Shown piece by piece: positions 1-7,986 of a DNA stretch of 29,998 bases (position 1 is its first letter; each line of letters opens with the position of its first letter). Both the position numbers and the translations under genes were made by a program. The stretch covers positions 406,891 to 436,888 of the forward strand of contig BFEA01000067.1 of assembly GCA_003427395.1 (NCBI GenBank), written 5' to 3'. Origin of the DNA: Chara braunii (Eukaryota; Streptophyta; Charophyceae; Charales; Characeae). The notes under the pieces are model-generated. The model worked only from the letters and a program-made list of their open reading frames with translations, was not told the origin of the DNA and searched no databases.

Positions 1-62
<62 letters not shown>
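1..62. repeat. poly-T tract at window start
   Basis: Sixty-two uninterrupted T residues open the window. This could be the poly-A tail of a minus-strand retroposon whose body would lie to the right, or simply a homopolymer at a contig edge. No element body is recognisable beside it. Confidence 0.9.
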
Positions 63-63
<1 letters not shown>

Positions 64-979
64 GTTCGGCCGTTGTCCTACAGGCTACAGCCAACGACTT
101 CTTCCCAGCCTCGCCTTCGCACCATCAACTGACCAGAGTTCAATTTCGAAGATCAAAAGAAATTGGATTTTTCTCGATTTACGCATGTCATCATTGTGCA
201 GGGGCCATACTCACCTTACGCGGCCGATCTCGAACGTTATATCTATGGGATCGGGTGGTCGAGATCGATTACGCCAATACCTTCCAGCTTGCCGGCCGCT
301 CCAAAAGGATCTAGCCCTATGACACATTTTCAGATTCGATCCCAGCATCTACTGGGTGATGGCCTAATACATTTACCTACTGGGCTAGCTCCTGATGCAC
401 ATTGAGCAAGAGCAACTCTTCATTATGAACAGTTGTACCCAACAGGCATTCGACCCGTGGCCTAGTAGGTTGTGCCTGCTCTTGCTATTCAAATGCTTGC
501 CTGCCGACCCCCAGATTGTGCACGTGTCCAGCCTAATAGGGTAGGATACTACCCCTCCACCACTCCAACGCGGGCTCAAGCCCCAACGAAGGCAATTTTT
601 GAAACACATGATTCCTAACCCCAACACCCTTTTGCACCACAACTACACACACGATACGACCACTCTTTTGGAGCATTTAAAATCTGAATCGCAGCCGCGT
701 GTTACAATTTGAATAAGTATGGACTTAGTATTTCGACCGGCCACATGCCTGTGTCGCCTCGCCAAACTTGGGGGCCGGTCAGTCACACCCCTGGCCCTCG
801 TCGTCGCCCTCACAGGCCGCATGCATCAGAACTTTAGGTGAAACGCCTTAGCCACATGGTCATCGGTCAGGTCTGAATAGACGTTGGCAAAGCCTCATCC
901 TCATATAACAAAGATCCATCAATAGTCGGACAATGCCTGACATTGAAAATCCCGAGCAAATACCCTTTCTGTGATGCGC
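63..979. other. unassigned non-coding stretch
   Basis: About 0.9 kb with only short open frames (80-85 codons) on either strand, none resembling a protein I know. No tRNA or rRNA was recognised. There is a loose inverted similarity between a segment near 740-755 (containing ggccacatgcctgtg) and one near 810-825 (containing cacaggccgcatgc). It is probably old repeat debris or the flank of the LTR that follows. Confidence 0.5.
968..979. repeat. 12-bp direct repeat, left member
   Basis: TCTGTGATGCGC occurs here immediately before the left LTR and again at 2405-2416 immediately after it. A perfect 12-bp duplication flanking one LTR looks like a target-site duplication of a solo LTR, although Ty3/gypsy duplications are normally about 5 bp. 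Confidence 0.75.
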
Positions 980-2404
980 TAACCTCACGCCCCTCACGGC
1001 GTTCCGTACTTCGAACGCCAATCAGAGTTATTAGGGGCGTGGCCGAGGATTTTTGGGCGGGGGGGGTTGAGTCATCCGGACAAAACGGGGGACTCTAGCT
1101 CTGACCCGAGACGCCTGGGCAGATGATGGGCGGGCGGTGTCCTACGGCCCGACCGTCCTCCTTTTTCGGAAGGAAAGAAGATAAAAACGAGGGAAGAGAA
1201 GAAAAACGAAGCCGAGGGGGGTGGAGTTCCGTTCCCCGAGGCGCAAGTTTCGCGCGGACCTAGGGGGTGAAGGCCCCGGATGTAGGTTCAGGCATTGTTG
1301 TCGGACTCGTCGAGTTCGTGCGGACGGCGCGGCACGGGCTCGCCCGGGGTCGGACAGGTCTATGGGACCCAGGTTCGAAAACAGGCGGGGAGCGCACCCA
1401 CGTTTCGGGAGAGTTCGGAGAATCGGGTAGCCCCTTCGTACCCCAGGACCAACCGTCACCATGAGCTCGAGTCTCCCTGGTGACACCAACGACAATTAAG
1501 CCACGGTCGCCAGATGGCGTGCACAACAGACCAGGGCAGCACCGTGAGGTCGGTGTACGGCAAAATTAAAGGCAGCGGCACAAATCGCTCAATCAGCACA
1601 AACCCACTCCTGCCTATGTGGCATGCCTGAGTCAGGTTGTAAAGGTGGATTGGCTCAGTGCACCGCAGCAGGCTCCGCATGTCCGCATCGCAATATATGC
1701 CATCGTCGTCTGCGATCGGGAAGGAAGGAAGCGCGCTGCGACGCTCTGAGCCAAAATCCGAGGTCGGGTCACGGCCCGCACTTCCGTCCGTCGGAACCAA
1801 ACCTGCTGCATGCAAAGATCAATGAATAGATGCGCAAAGCATGGGGTGTAGATGAGTAGGACAGAAGAGGGGAAGAGTTTCCAGAAGAGTCGAAGGAGGT
1901 GAGTCGAATGGTCTGCGTGATTGGGGTGGTCGTCCAAGTGGGGTGCACTTCACGCGGCCACCATATTGCCCCGATCATCCCAACCAAACAGCCAATCATT
2001 CATAGGGAAAGGAGAAGGAGGGGATTAGACTTCGCTCAGAGGGAAGATGAAGAGACATGCAGGAAGGAGATACATCGCAAGAAGGGAAGATGGCGCGGGA
2101 ATGCAGAGCGGGAGGACGGGTTTACGCGACGCGCAAAAATTCAAAAACAGCCGCGCGCGAAAAAATTCAAAACTCCTTCTCCTGCTAATTCCCAATTCTC
2201 TGGCGTGGCCGCTAACCGGCCACGCAAGACCCGAATTACATTTTCTACGTCGCCCCTCTTAAACAAAAGAAAAAGGAAAGAAAAAGAAAAATGAAGCACC
2301 ATTTTTCCCATTACCTTGAATCCGTACTTTGGGGTTTCATGTGGGGTTTTCCCTTCGAGTTAGGGGTACGGGAAACCGCCGAGTACGGATCCTGGCTCAT
2401 CACA
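980..2404 (-). repeat. LTR, left copy (3' LTR or solo LTR)
   Basis: About 1.43 kb matching the right LTR in order along its length, at roughly nine bases in ten by eye. On the minus strand it begins TGTGATGAGCC and ends near CGTGAGGTTA, so the expected terminal TG is present but a clean CA end is not. Compared with the right copy it lacks the approximately 1-kb GA-containing segment and the foldback insertion. Short open frames inside it (for example 1142-1495) are not credible genes. Confidence 0.85.
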
Positions 2405-2416
2405 TCTGTGATGCGC
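2405..2416. repeat. 12-bp direct repeat, right member
   Basis: Exact copy of the sequence at 968-979, on the inner side of the left LTR, where a polypurine tract would be expected for a normal 3' LTR. No such tract is visible. Confidence 0.75.
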
Positions 2417-2735
2417 AGGGGGTTCCGAAAAAATGGCAGTCTCTTGACCGTTGTATCATCTTTCTAATTTACTAATTACATTGATGATCCGGGCGGCCAC
2501 CTCATCGTCAGCTGGCCCAGTTCATCACCTAGTTTAGTTCGATGCTTCCCGCATCGCTAGGAATCTCCCCTCCTACTATACACCTGATCAGGCAGCCTCT
2601 TCATCGTCAGCTGGCCCGGACTTCATTTTTATTTTTATTTTTATTTTTTATTTTTTTTACATCGGGTTTTGTCGCACGACCTTTGTAATCAAAATTGAAA
2701 AGAAGAGGAAGACATGGGGAAGAAGAAGAAGGAGA
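2417..2735. other. non-coding spacer between LTR and last ORF
   Basis: No credible gene. It contains two copies of catcgtcagctggccc (near 2505 and 2601) and an impure TTTTTA-type pyrimidine-rich tract at about 2624-2659. On the minus strand this tract is purine-rich and is the only candidate for a displaced polypurine tract. Confidence 0.55.
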
Positions 2736-3350
2736 TTAGAGGAAATGGTCGATCTTGGGATTGAGAGGGGGAGGAAGAGGAGGAAGAAAGGCTGCCAGCT
2801 CAGCCGGAGTCGTTGGCACCTCCACCTCGTTAAAGTGGTGCTGGACGAAGGAGTGGTAGAGAAACGCCCCCGATACATGTGCCAAGACGCGTGGGGTCAG
2901 ATCTGCAGTGGCCCGTGCAACCCGTCGCCGCACTGTGCGATTCCCGGGACCCGTCATCACCAGATGGGTCTCAGTATACGGCCTTCGCTCCCTCCTAAGC
3001 ACCGCTATGACGAGGAAATGGTACATTACATTCGGCCGCTGGCCGGCCTCGTAGATGAGCGTTCCTGTTAGTCTGGCCGTGACACATCCTTCAAATGCCG
3101 GCTCCAGATATGGCTCCCATGAAGGATTAGGATGCGGGGCCCCCTCGATCGCTTCGAGCCTGATGGTAGCAGGTTCCACCATGAACGCGACATCCGTCGG
3201 GTGGACCGTCCAGCTCGGAAAGGTCAATGACCGGGGCACGCCCAGGTGGTTGGCAGAAGCGGAAAGGTCTTGCGAGGATGGGGGGTCCGGATGCGGGATA
3301 TGGTACTCTTCCCACTCCTCCTCCTGCTGGTGCTGATGGGCCGGCTCCAT
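2736..3350 (-). CDS. retrotransposon 3' accessory ORF, C-terminal part, unknown function
   Basis: A 204-codon open frame on the same strand as gag-pol, the last ORF before the left LTR. It starts MEPAHQHQQEEEWEEYH, is acidic then proline-rich at the N-terminus, has a hydrophobic and basic middle (VMYHFLVIAVLRRERRPYTE, about residues 108-127), and ends with a proline-rich LPPLPPPLNP segment. I recognise no family. Its start overlaps the upstream frame (3127-4062), which itself becomes proline- and glycine-rich here. The two may therefore be one protein split by a frameshift, or two overlapping ORFs. There is no signal peptide or clear transmembrane segment, so nothing supports an envelope role. 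Confidence 0.5.
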   Translation of the reverse strand: MEPAHQHQQEEEWEEYHIPHPDPPSSQDLSASANHLGVPRSLTFPSWTVHPTDVAFMVEPATIRLEAIEGAPHPNPSWEPYLEPAFEGCVTARLTGTLIYEAGQRPNVMYHFLVIAVLRRERRPYTETHLVMTGPGNRTVRRRVARATADLTPRVLAHVSGAFLYHSFVQHHFNEVEVPTTPAELAAFLPPLPPPLNPKIDHFL

Positions 3351-4064
3351 CGAGATTGAGATCGGGAAGGAGCGACGGCTGAGGTGTCGACTCCGGAATC
3401 CGAAATCTGCTCGTTTGCGCTACTTCTTCCGGCGGAGGTCCCTCGATTGGTGTCGCCTTGCTCTCTGGAACGGGATCTGGCTTCTGCACCCGCGCGGTCT
3501 GCTCCATCTCTTCTCCGGGTTCCACTCGGCTTCCTTGCGCTTCTTGCGATGGCTGGCGACATCTCTTCTTGGGCGTCTTCCTAAGGGCCCTCAGGACTAC
3601 TGGCTTGGGGTAGGATGAGGGAGGCCGCAGCGACTTTCGATCGACACTGCTCACCACCTTTTCCCCCATCCGCACAATATAGTCTGGTATCACTGTCGAG
3701 TGGTAAGATCGTCGAGGAGCCGATGTCGTTCGCAGACAGAGTTGGAGATCCTCGCTGGCCATCACTTGCGCGATAGACAACAACTTGATATGAATGAGCT
3801 CCTGTAGCCCCGGTCTTCTCGTTCCGATCTCCCCGAACGGGTATAATGCCACTGTGCCCTCCTTCTCCGGTTTAGGCCGCGCGATGACGCAATACACCTG
3901 CAGGCTCTCGGCGATGTTGTGATCGTCGTACAAACGGCAAACCGAAACATGCCCAGCACCACCGATTGATACAGCGCATGGTGCAACTCCCACGCGTTCT
4001 CGTCGGCTGGCGGTAGCGGCTCCACGTCCTCCAATTCCACCACGTACTCGAAGAAGTTGCACAT
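3351..4064 (-). pseudogene. retrotransposon 3' accessory ORF, N-terminal part, frameshifted
   Basis: A start at 4064 gives MCNFFEYVVELEDVEPLPP and about 35 plausible residues (frame 3762-4064). The credible frame then switches to the one open over 3127-4062, which carries LYDDHNIAESLQVYCVIA, ALYPFGEIGTRRPGLQELIH and a long basic, proline-rich linker (RALRKTPKKRCRQ, then many E, P and S). The two frames share the DNA, so one indel near 3960 seems to have split the ORF. No known domain is recognised. A weak resemblance between LQVYCVIARPKPEKEG here and YHFLVIAVLRRERRP in the downstream frame hints at an internal repeat, but this is by eye only. It starts about 60 bp after the stop of the preceding ORF (4124), on the same strand as pol. 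Confidence 0.5.
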
Positions 4065-4123
4065 GGGGTAGGGACTTTATGTCAGTTGATGGGGAGAGTA
4101 GTGTAAGAAAAGAAGGGAGGCAT

Positions 4124-4654
4124 TTAGTACGAGGGAGGGGGAATGACTTGGATGTTTAGAGGATCAGCGGGGGGGAGAAGCGCGGGCAACTGGGGTACAA
4201 GGGCGATTAGTCTGTCCGGCGTCCGTCGCAACAGCGAGTAGTATGGTGCGAATCGATGGCCCCTTCCTTGTGTGCGTGCCACCAATCTCGCTACTTGCAC
4301 TGCGTACTCTCGCAAGTAGTTCGGCACTGGTTCGTGGTGTCGATCGTCCAGGGGTGTCAGATCGCCGATGAACGTAGCGGCGCTGTGCGCAAAATTGACG
4401 GCCACTTGGAGCGCGCGGAACTCGATGAACACCCTGGTGGTTTCTCGACCAGGCAGCTGCGTAACGTCCACGTACAACCATGCATAGGTTACTCGTTCGC
4501 ACAAGAGCGAGTATGTGGCAAGGTCTGCGATGCTGGGCCCGGGCACGTTCACCTGCTGGACGTCGTACCGTAACTGCCGATCATCATTGAATCGGTGCCG
4601 CAGTAAGTGATCCGCGATCGGCGTTTGGAAATGCTCGACTGGCTCATTCCCCTG
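4124..4654 (-). pseudogene. ORF following integrase C-terminus, unknown (possible pol C-terminal extension)
   Basis: A clean frame runs from about 4640 down to a stop at 4124. The first ATG in it is at 4552 (MNVPGPSIADLATYSLL). Upstream in the same frame the sequence still looks coding (NEPVEHFQTPIADHLLRHRF). A one-base shift in a G run near 4650 would join it to an acidic stretch (SPFEAEDSIVQDEPAVAG) that follows the integrase C-terminal region. This suggests the Pol polyprotein originally ran on into this domain rather than ending after integrase. Visible features: TYAWLYVDVTQLPGRETTRV, a leucine/proline-rich C-terminus (LIALVPQLPALLPPADP). I do not recognise the family. Confidence 0.5.
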
Positions 4655-5045
4655 CTACTGCTGGCTCATCCTGCACGATCGAGTCCTCGGCCTCAAACGG
4701 CGAAGTGGATTTGAAAGAGGAAGAAGAAGAAGCAAGGGAGGACGAGGAAGCAGAGGGAGAAAGTTTGGACGTCGCCTAACCCGCTCGCGATCCAGCGATG
4801 GCTGGAATGGGCGAAGGGCAGCAGCGTGGCGAGTCAGTGGCTTGGCCTGCACGTTGTGCCCGGGGATCAACTTCACGGAGTGCTGGCCTTGCACGCCAAC
4901 TTCCATCACCTCGTAAATGCTAGTATAGCGAGGGCGGATCTTGGAGGAGCGCGCGGATTTTCGTACCTGCACTAGATCCCCGATCTTATAGCGGGCCAGC
5001 GGACCAACGGAGGCATGTCGATTCTCGTTGATGTCCGTCGTATGA
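4655..5045 (-). pseudogene. integrase C-terminal domain remnant
   Basis: The minus strand reads LARYKIGDLVQVRKSARSSK then IRPRYTSIYEVMEVG, NVQAKPLTRHAAALRPF. The pattern (arg-rich helix, GDLVxV, then basic stretch, PRY/YEV) is that of the DNA-binding C-terminal region found after the catalytic core in Ty3/gypsy integrases. No chromodomain is evident. A serine- and acid-rich tail follows and runs toward the next ORF with a frameshift. Immediately upstream (near 5045) the frame joins abruptly to the integrase zinc-binding domain, so the DDE core is absent. Confidence 0.65.
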
Positions 5046-5290
5046 TGCTAACTCGTTGGAAGGGGCGTTCTACTCTCGTCGACACCATCGTTTGTGGCAT
5101 CTGTACCGGCGCCTTACCGACCGCACAGGCCGGGTAGTTTTGGACGATGTATCTGACATCCTCCCGAATTCCTGATCAATACCATCCATTTTTCTCTATA
5201 GCTTTTTCTGTGTATTTGACCGCGAAATAGACCGCATCCTCTTTGTGGGCCGCTCGGGTCCAATTGAAACTAGCGAGAGGATGTGGAACC
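5046..5290 (-). pseudogene. integrase N-terminal zinc-binding (H2C2-like) domain remnant
   Basis: The minus strand encodes AAHKEDAVYFAVKYTEKAI, then NGWY, a stop in place of a probable Trp, then SGIREDVRYIVQNYPACAVG. This aligns in outline with the Ty3/gypsy integrase zinc finger (H-x3-H ... yWpgmrkDVxxyVxxCxxC). One zinc-binding Cys appears as Tyr (QNYPAC). The domain ends with APVQMPQTMVSTRVERPFQR, which is normally followed by the catalytic core with its three acidic residues, but only a few bases remain before the C-terminal domain begins. Confidence 0.7.
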
Positions 5291-5299
5291 GTCAACCAG

Positions 5300-5540
5300 C
5301 TAGACCCACTATCGTCATTGTCTTTTCGCTTTTGCAGGGCCGATTCCTACCAACGATAATCATGAGCTCGCTTCGTGACTCGCCCGCGTTCCGCCTTGGT
5401 AAGATCCGTCAGCGGGTCTCCCTTGAGTCTCCTCAATAGGAGAAGGTCCGTCCAGACCTCTGCTCTACGGGCACTTGGCAAAAATCCATTCTCTGTCCTA
5501 GCCACTGTATACCGTTTCTCTGTGGGTACTTGGCCCGTTC
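5300..5540 (-). pseudogene. pol linker between zinc finger and integrase
   Basis: One minus-strand frame reads TGQVPTEKRYTVARTENGFL, RRAEVWTDLLLLRRLKGDPL, then TDLTKAERGRVTKRAHDYRW and a stop. The composition and the position, just before the integrase zinc domain, fit the pre-integrase linker in which an AH-containing helix precedes the H2C2 finger. It shares the frame of the KEWNCPHC motif upstream, separated by a stop. Confidence 0.5.
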
Positions 5541-5700
5541 AGCAGTGGGGACAGTTCCACTCCTTCTCCTTTCGGTACCTAACGCAATATCCGTGGGACC
5601 AGATCACAGTGTACCGCACTAGCTACATCGCACCCATGAGATAAAATTAGGTCCTCCAGGGTGTAAGTCCCCCCGGTTCGGTATCACAGGCAACATGCAG
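5540..5700 (-). pseudogene. possible PHD-like zinc finger between RNase H and integrase
   Basis: Across two minus-strand frames I can read VACDTEPGG, then TLEDLILSHGCDVASAVHCD, then a short basic region and KEWNCPHC. The spacing and flavour (C-x-C-like start, LILxxGCD, H-C, W-x-C-P-x-C end) resemble a PHD finger, where the consensus is ...LLCDxCDxxYHxxCL...WxCPxC. Some expected Cys are missing (a Ser-His replaces the Cys-Asp before GCD) and a frameshift and stops break it. Not seen here: an uninterrupted domain. The identification is inference from motif pattern only. Confidence 0.4.
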
Positions 5701-5793
5701 AAAAAGTAGGAACGCAGGGATAGGCTAGAGGGGGAGCGAGGGATAGATGGGTAGGTCGAAGAGTCGGGGGAAGAGGAAGGGATAGTTGCCGCT

Positions 5794-6369
5794 TCAAGAG
5801 GGGTCGCCATCTTGCGTCCCAGTGCTTCCCTTGTGAATGACGTGCACTTCTTCGTAGCGAGGCTCCGTCAAGGGCGAAGCTTCTTTCCATGGAATGAGTC
5901 GTTCCTTCATTGGGCTCTTCTTCGGCGGCTGGAGGCGAGTCAGTCCGTCCGCATTTTCGTGTTGTGTAGTCGCACGGTGGCGGATGTCGAAATCGTAATC
6001 TTGCAGCCTCACTACCCACCTTCCCAATCCGTGTTGTTCTGTAAGGACAACAACGGCTGATGATCCGTTACGAGGACGAACTTCTGGCCGTGGAGATACG
6101 GTCGAAAATGCTGGATTCCCCACACCACCGCCAAACATTCACCTTTGCAGGCTTCGTAATTTGCTTGTGCCTGGCTCAGTGTCTTCGACGCGTATTCAAT
6201 AATGTGCTCCTTCCCATCTGCTCCCTGCTGAGTCAACACCACAGATATCGCCTGTGGCTGCGAGTTGGTGTGCAGAGCGACGGTTTCGTCGGATCGGGGT
6301 GCGCCAGGATCGGCGCAGTAGTCAGGGCCTTTTTTAGCGCCCGAAAGACCGCCTCGCACTCCGGTGTCC
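5794..6369 (-). pseudogene. RNase H domain of Ty3/gypsy pol, degenerate
   Basis: The minus-strand frame 6012-6386 (coding part below 6370) reads ETVALHTNSQPQAISVVLTQ, IIEYASKTLSQAQANYE, GECLAVVWGIQHFRPYLHGQ, FVLVTDHQPLLSLQN. This is the RNase H core of Ty3/gypsy reverse transcriptases. The usual first catalytic Asp (in TDAS) appears as Asn (HTNS), while the Glu in ECLAVV and the Asp in TDHQPL remain. A frameshift near 6050 moves reading to the frame 5794-6138, where QDYDFDIRHRATTQHENADG follows, the usual RNase H tail before the integrase region. It would be non-functional as it stands. Confidence 0.8.
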
Positions 6370-6407
6370 CTGTCTCTTATACACATCTAGATGTGTATAA
6401 GAGACAG
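6370..6407. other. Tn5 mosaic-end pair (Nextera junction adapter), copy 1
   Basis: CTGTCTCTTATACACATCT (19 bp) followed directly by its reverse complement. This is the hyperactive-Tn5 mosaic end used in tagmentation, doubled head to head as in mate-pair circularisation junctions. Confidence 0.97.
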
Positions 6408-6568
6408 GCCGAAAACATCCAAAAGGTCGTCAATACACCACAGATATCGCCTGTGGCTGCGAGTTGGTGTGCAGAGCGACGGTTTCGTCGGATCGGGGTG
6501 CGCCAGGATCGGCGCAGTAGTCAGGGCCTTTTTTAGCGCCCGAAAGACCGCCTCGCACTCCGGTGTCC

Positions 6569-6606
6569 CTGTCTCTTATACACATCTAGATGTGTATAAG
6601 AGACAG
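6569..6606. other. Tn5 mosaic-end pair (Nextera junction adapter), copy 2
   Basis: Exact repeat of the 38-bp adapter junction, 199 bp after the first. Confidence 0.97.
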
Positions 6607-6767
6607 GCCGAAAACATCCAAAAGGTCGTCAATACACCACAGATATCGCCTGTGGCTGCGAGTTGGTGTGCAGAGCGACGGTTTCGTCGGATCGGGGTGC
6701 GCCAGGATCGGCGCAGTAGTCAGGGCCTTTTTTAGCGCCCGAAAGACCGCCTCGCACTCCGGTGTCC

Positions 6768-6805
6768 CTGTCTCTTATACACATCTAGATGTGTATAAGA
6801 GACAG
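6768..6805. other. Tn5 mosaic-end pair (Nextera junction adapter), copy 3
   Basis: Exact repeat of the 38-bp adapter junction, again at a 199-bp interval. Confidence 0.97.
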
Positions 6806-6966
6806 GCCGAAAACATCCAAAAGGTCGTCAATACACCACAGATATCGCCTGTGGCTGCGAGTTGGTGTGCAGAGCGACGGTTTCGTCGGATCGGGGTGCG
6901 CCAGGATCGGCGCAGTAGTCAGGGCCTTTTTTAGCGCCCGAAAGACCGCCTCGCACTCCGGTGTCC

Positions 6967-7004
6967 CTGTCTCTTATACACATCTAGATGTGTATAAGAG
7001 ACAG
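6967..7004. other. Tn5 mosaic-end pair (Nextera junction adapter), copy 4
   Basis: Last of four identical 38-bp adapter junctions. It is followed by the 28-bp tag (7005-7032) and the final 133-bp RNase H piece. Confidence 0.97.
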
Positions 7005-7165
7005 GCCGAAAACATCCAAAAGGTCGTCAATACACCACAGATATCGCCTGTGGCTGCGAGTTGGTGTGCAGAGCGACGGTTTCGTCGGATCGGGGTGCGC
7101 CAGGATCGGCGCAGTAGTCAGGGCCTTTTTTAGCGCCCGAAAGACCGCCTCGCACTCCGGTGTCC

Positions 7166-7517
7166 AGATCAGTTGTTCTTCCTTCTTCAACAAATTGGTC
7201 AGAGGTTTAGCGACACGAGCAAACCCTTGAATGAACCGTCGATAGTATGAAGCCAGACCGAGGAAGGCTCGAACTTGAGTGAGTGTGGCAGGCACCGGTG
7301 CTTCTTGCACTGCGACCACTTTCCTTGGATCCGGTTTCAAGCCATCCACCGTGACGATGTATCCCAAGAAGGAGATCTCCGAGAGGAAAAATTCGCTTTT
7401 CTCCAAGGTTACTTTGAACCCCGCGTCTTTTAATGCATGCAAGACCCACTCGACATGTTCCACATGGTACTCGTATGTTTTGGAGAAAAACAAGATATCA
7501 TCCATATACACAATCAC
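7166..7517 (-). pseudogene. reverse transcriptase, C-terminal half (catalytic YMDD)
   Basis: The minus-strand frame opening at 7517 begins VIVYMDDILFFSKTYEYHVE, the catalytic palm motif with both aspartates. It continues GFKVTLEKSEFFLSEISFLG, LKPDPRKVVAVQEAPVP, RAFLGLASYYRRFIQGFARV and KPLTNLL, all standard Ty3/gypsy RT landmarks. The connection to RNase H then starts (CEAVFRALKKALTTAPILAH) and runs into the artefactual array. It is separated from the N-terminal half by a one-base shift and an in-frame stop between 7518 and 7563. Confidence 0.88.
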
Positions 7518-7563
7518 ACAAAAACATTATCAGCGGTTGGGTCACGGGGGTTTTGTCAACGAA

Positions 7564-7986
7564 TTATGCGAACGCCATATTCATGCCCCGCTGGAACGTC
7601 GAGGGTGCGTTGCATATTCCCATAGGGCATCTGACCCACTGCCACGTGCCCTCGAACAAGACAAAGCCCGTTTTGGGCCTGTCTTCCGGTCGTACTGCGA
7701 CATGGTGAAAACCGTGTCGGATATCGAATTTGGAGAAAACTCGCGTGGAGCCGATGACATCCAAAAGGTCGTCAATACGGTGTAACGGATAAACGTCCTT
7801 GGTGGTTATTGCGTTTAATTTTTGGTAGTCAATGCAAACGCAGACCATCCCGTTTCGTTTCAGAACGAGGACCACCGGGAACGCCCAGGGACTAGGGAGG
7901 GTTCCACCCACCCTAGACGCTCGAACTCCCGTACCCTTTCCAAGGCCAACTGTCGTTCTTTTAATGAGTATCGGAACGGTCGACAA
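7564..7986 (-). pseudogene. reverse transcriptase, N-terminal half
   Basis: The minus-strand frame reads SPWAFPVVLVLKRNGMVCVC, DYQKLNAITTKDVYPLHRID, STRVFSKFDIRHGFHHVAV, TGFVLFEGTWQWVRCPMGIC and NAPSTFQRGMN. These are RT blocks 1-4 of Ty3/gypsy elements, with the first catalytic Asp in KFDIRHGFH. A stop follows AFA at 7564. The frame upstream is shifted relative to the 7860-8570 segment, which holds the preceding RT residues. Confidence 0.88.

Larger units (their letters stand above)
6370..7165. repeat. artefactual 199-bp tandem array carrying Nextera mate-pair junctions
   Basis: Four perfect 199-bp units. Each unit is a 38-bp adapter pair, a 28-bp tag, and a 133-bp copy of the RNase H start region at 6237-6369. 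With the original copy there are five copies of the 133-bp piece (6237, 6436, 6635, 6834, 7033). The units are identical to the eye, while the surrounding element is old and mutated. Leaving out 6370-7165 makes the flanking pol sequence contiguous. Repeated 114-codon open frames here contain the peptides SYTHLDVYKRQ and MCIRDR, which are translations of the adapter and not real proteins. Confidence 0.95.

Noticed and set aside
163-642. Small genes in the first 650 bp
   Set aside because: The two frames of 80 and 85 codons lack domain resemblance and have a composition like random sequence.
1142-1937. Several 60-119-codon ORFs in the left LTR, with counterparts at 11205-12122
   Set aside because: They overlap in many frames on both strands, are not conserved in one frame between the two LTRs, and have no domain.
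2736-3350. An envelope protein
   Set aside because: No signal peptide, no clear membrane anchor and no cleavage motif can be seen; only its position after integrase would suggest it.
6237-7165. A CRISPR-like or satellite array
   Set aside because: The period is 199 bp with identical units and no variable spacers, and each unit contains a synthetic adapter.
6391-7230. Four repeated 80-114-codon plus-strand ORFs as a novel tandem gene family
   Set aside because: They start and end in the Nextera adapter and are antisense to RNase H; their conserved peptides are translations of the adapter.
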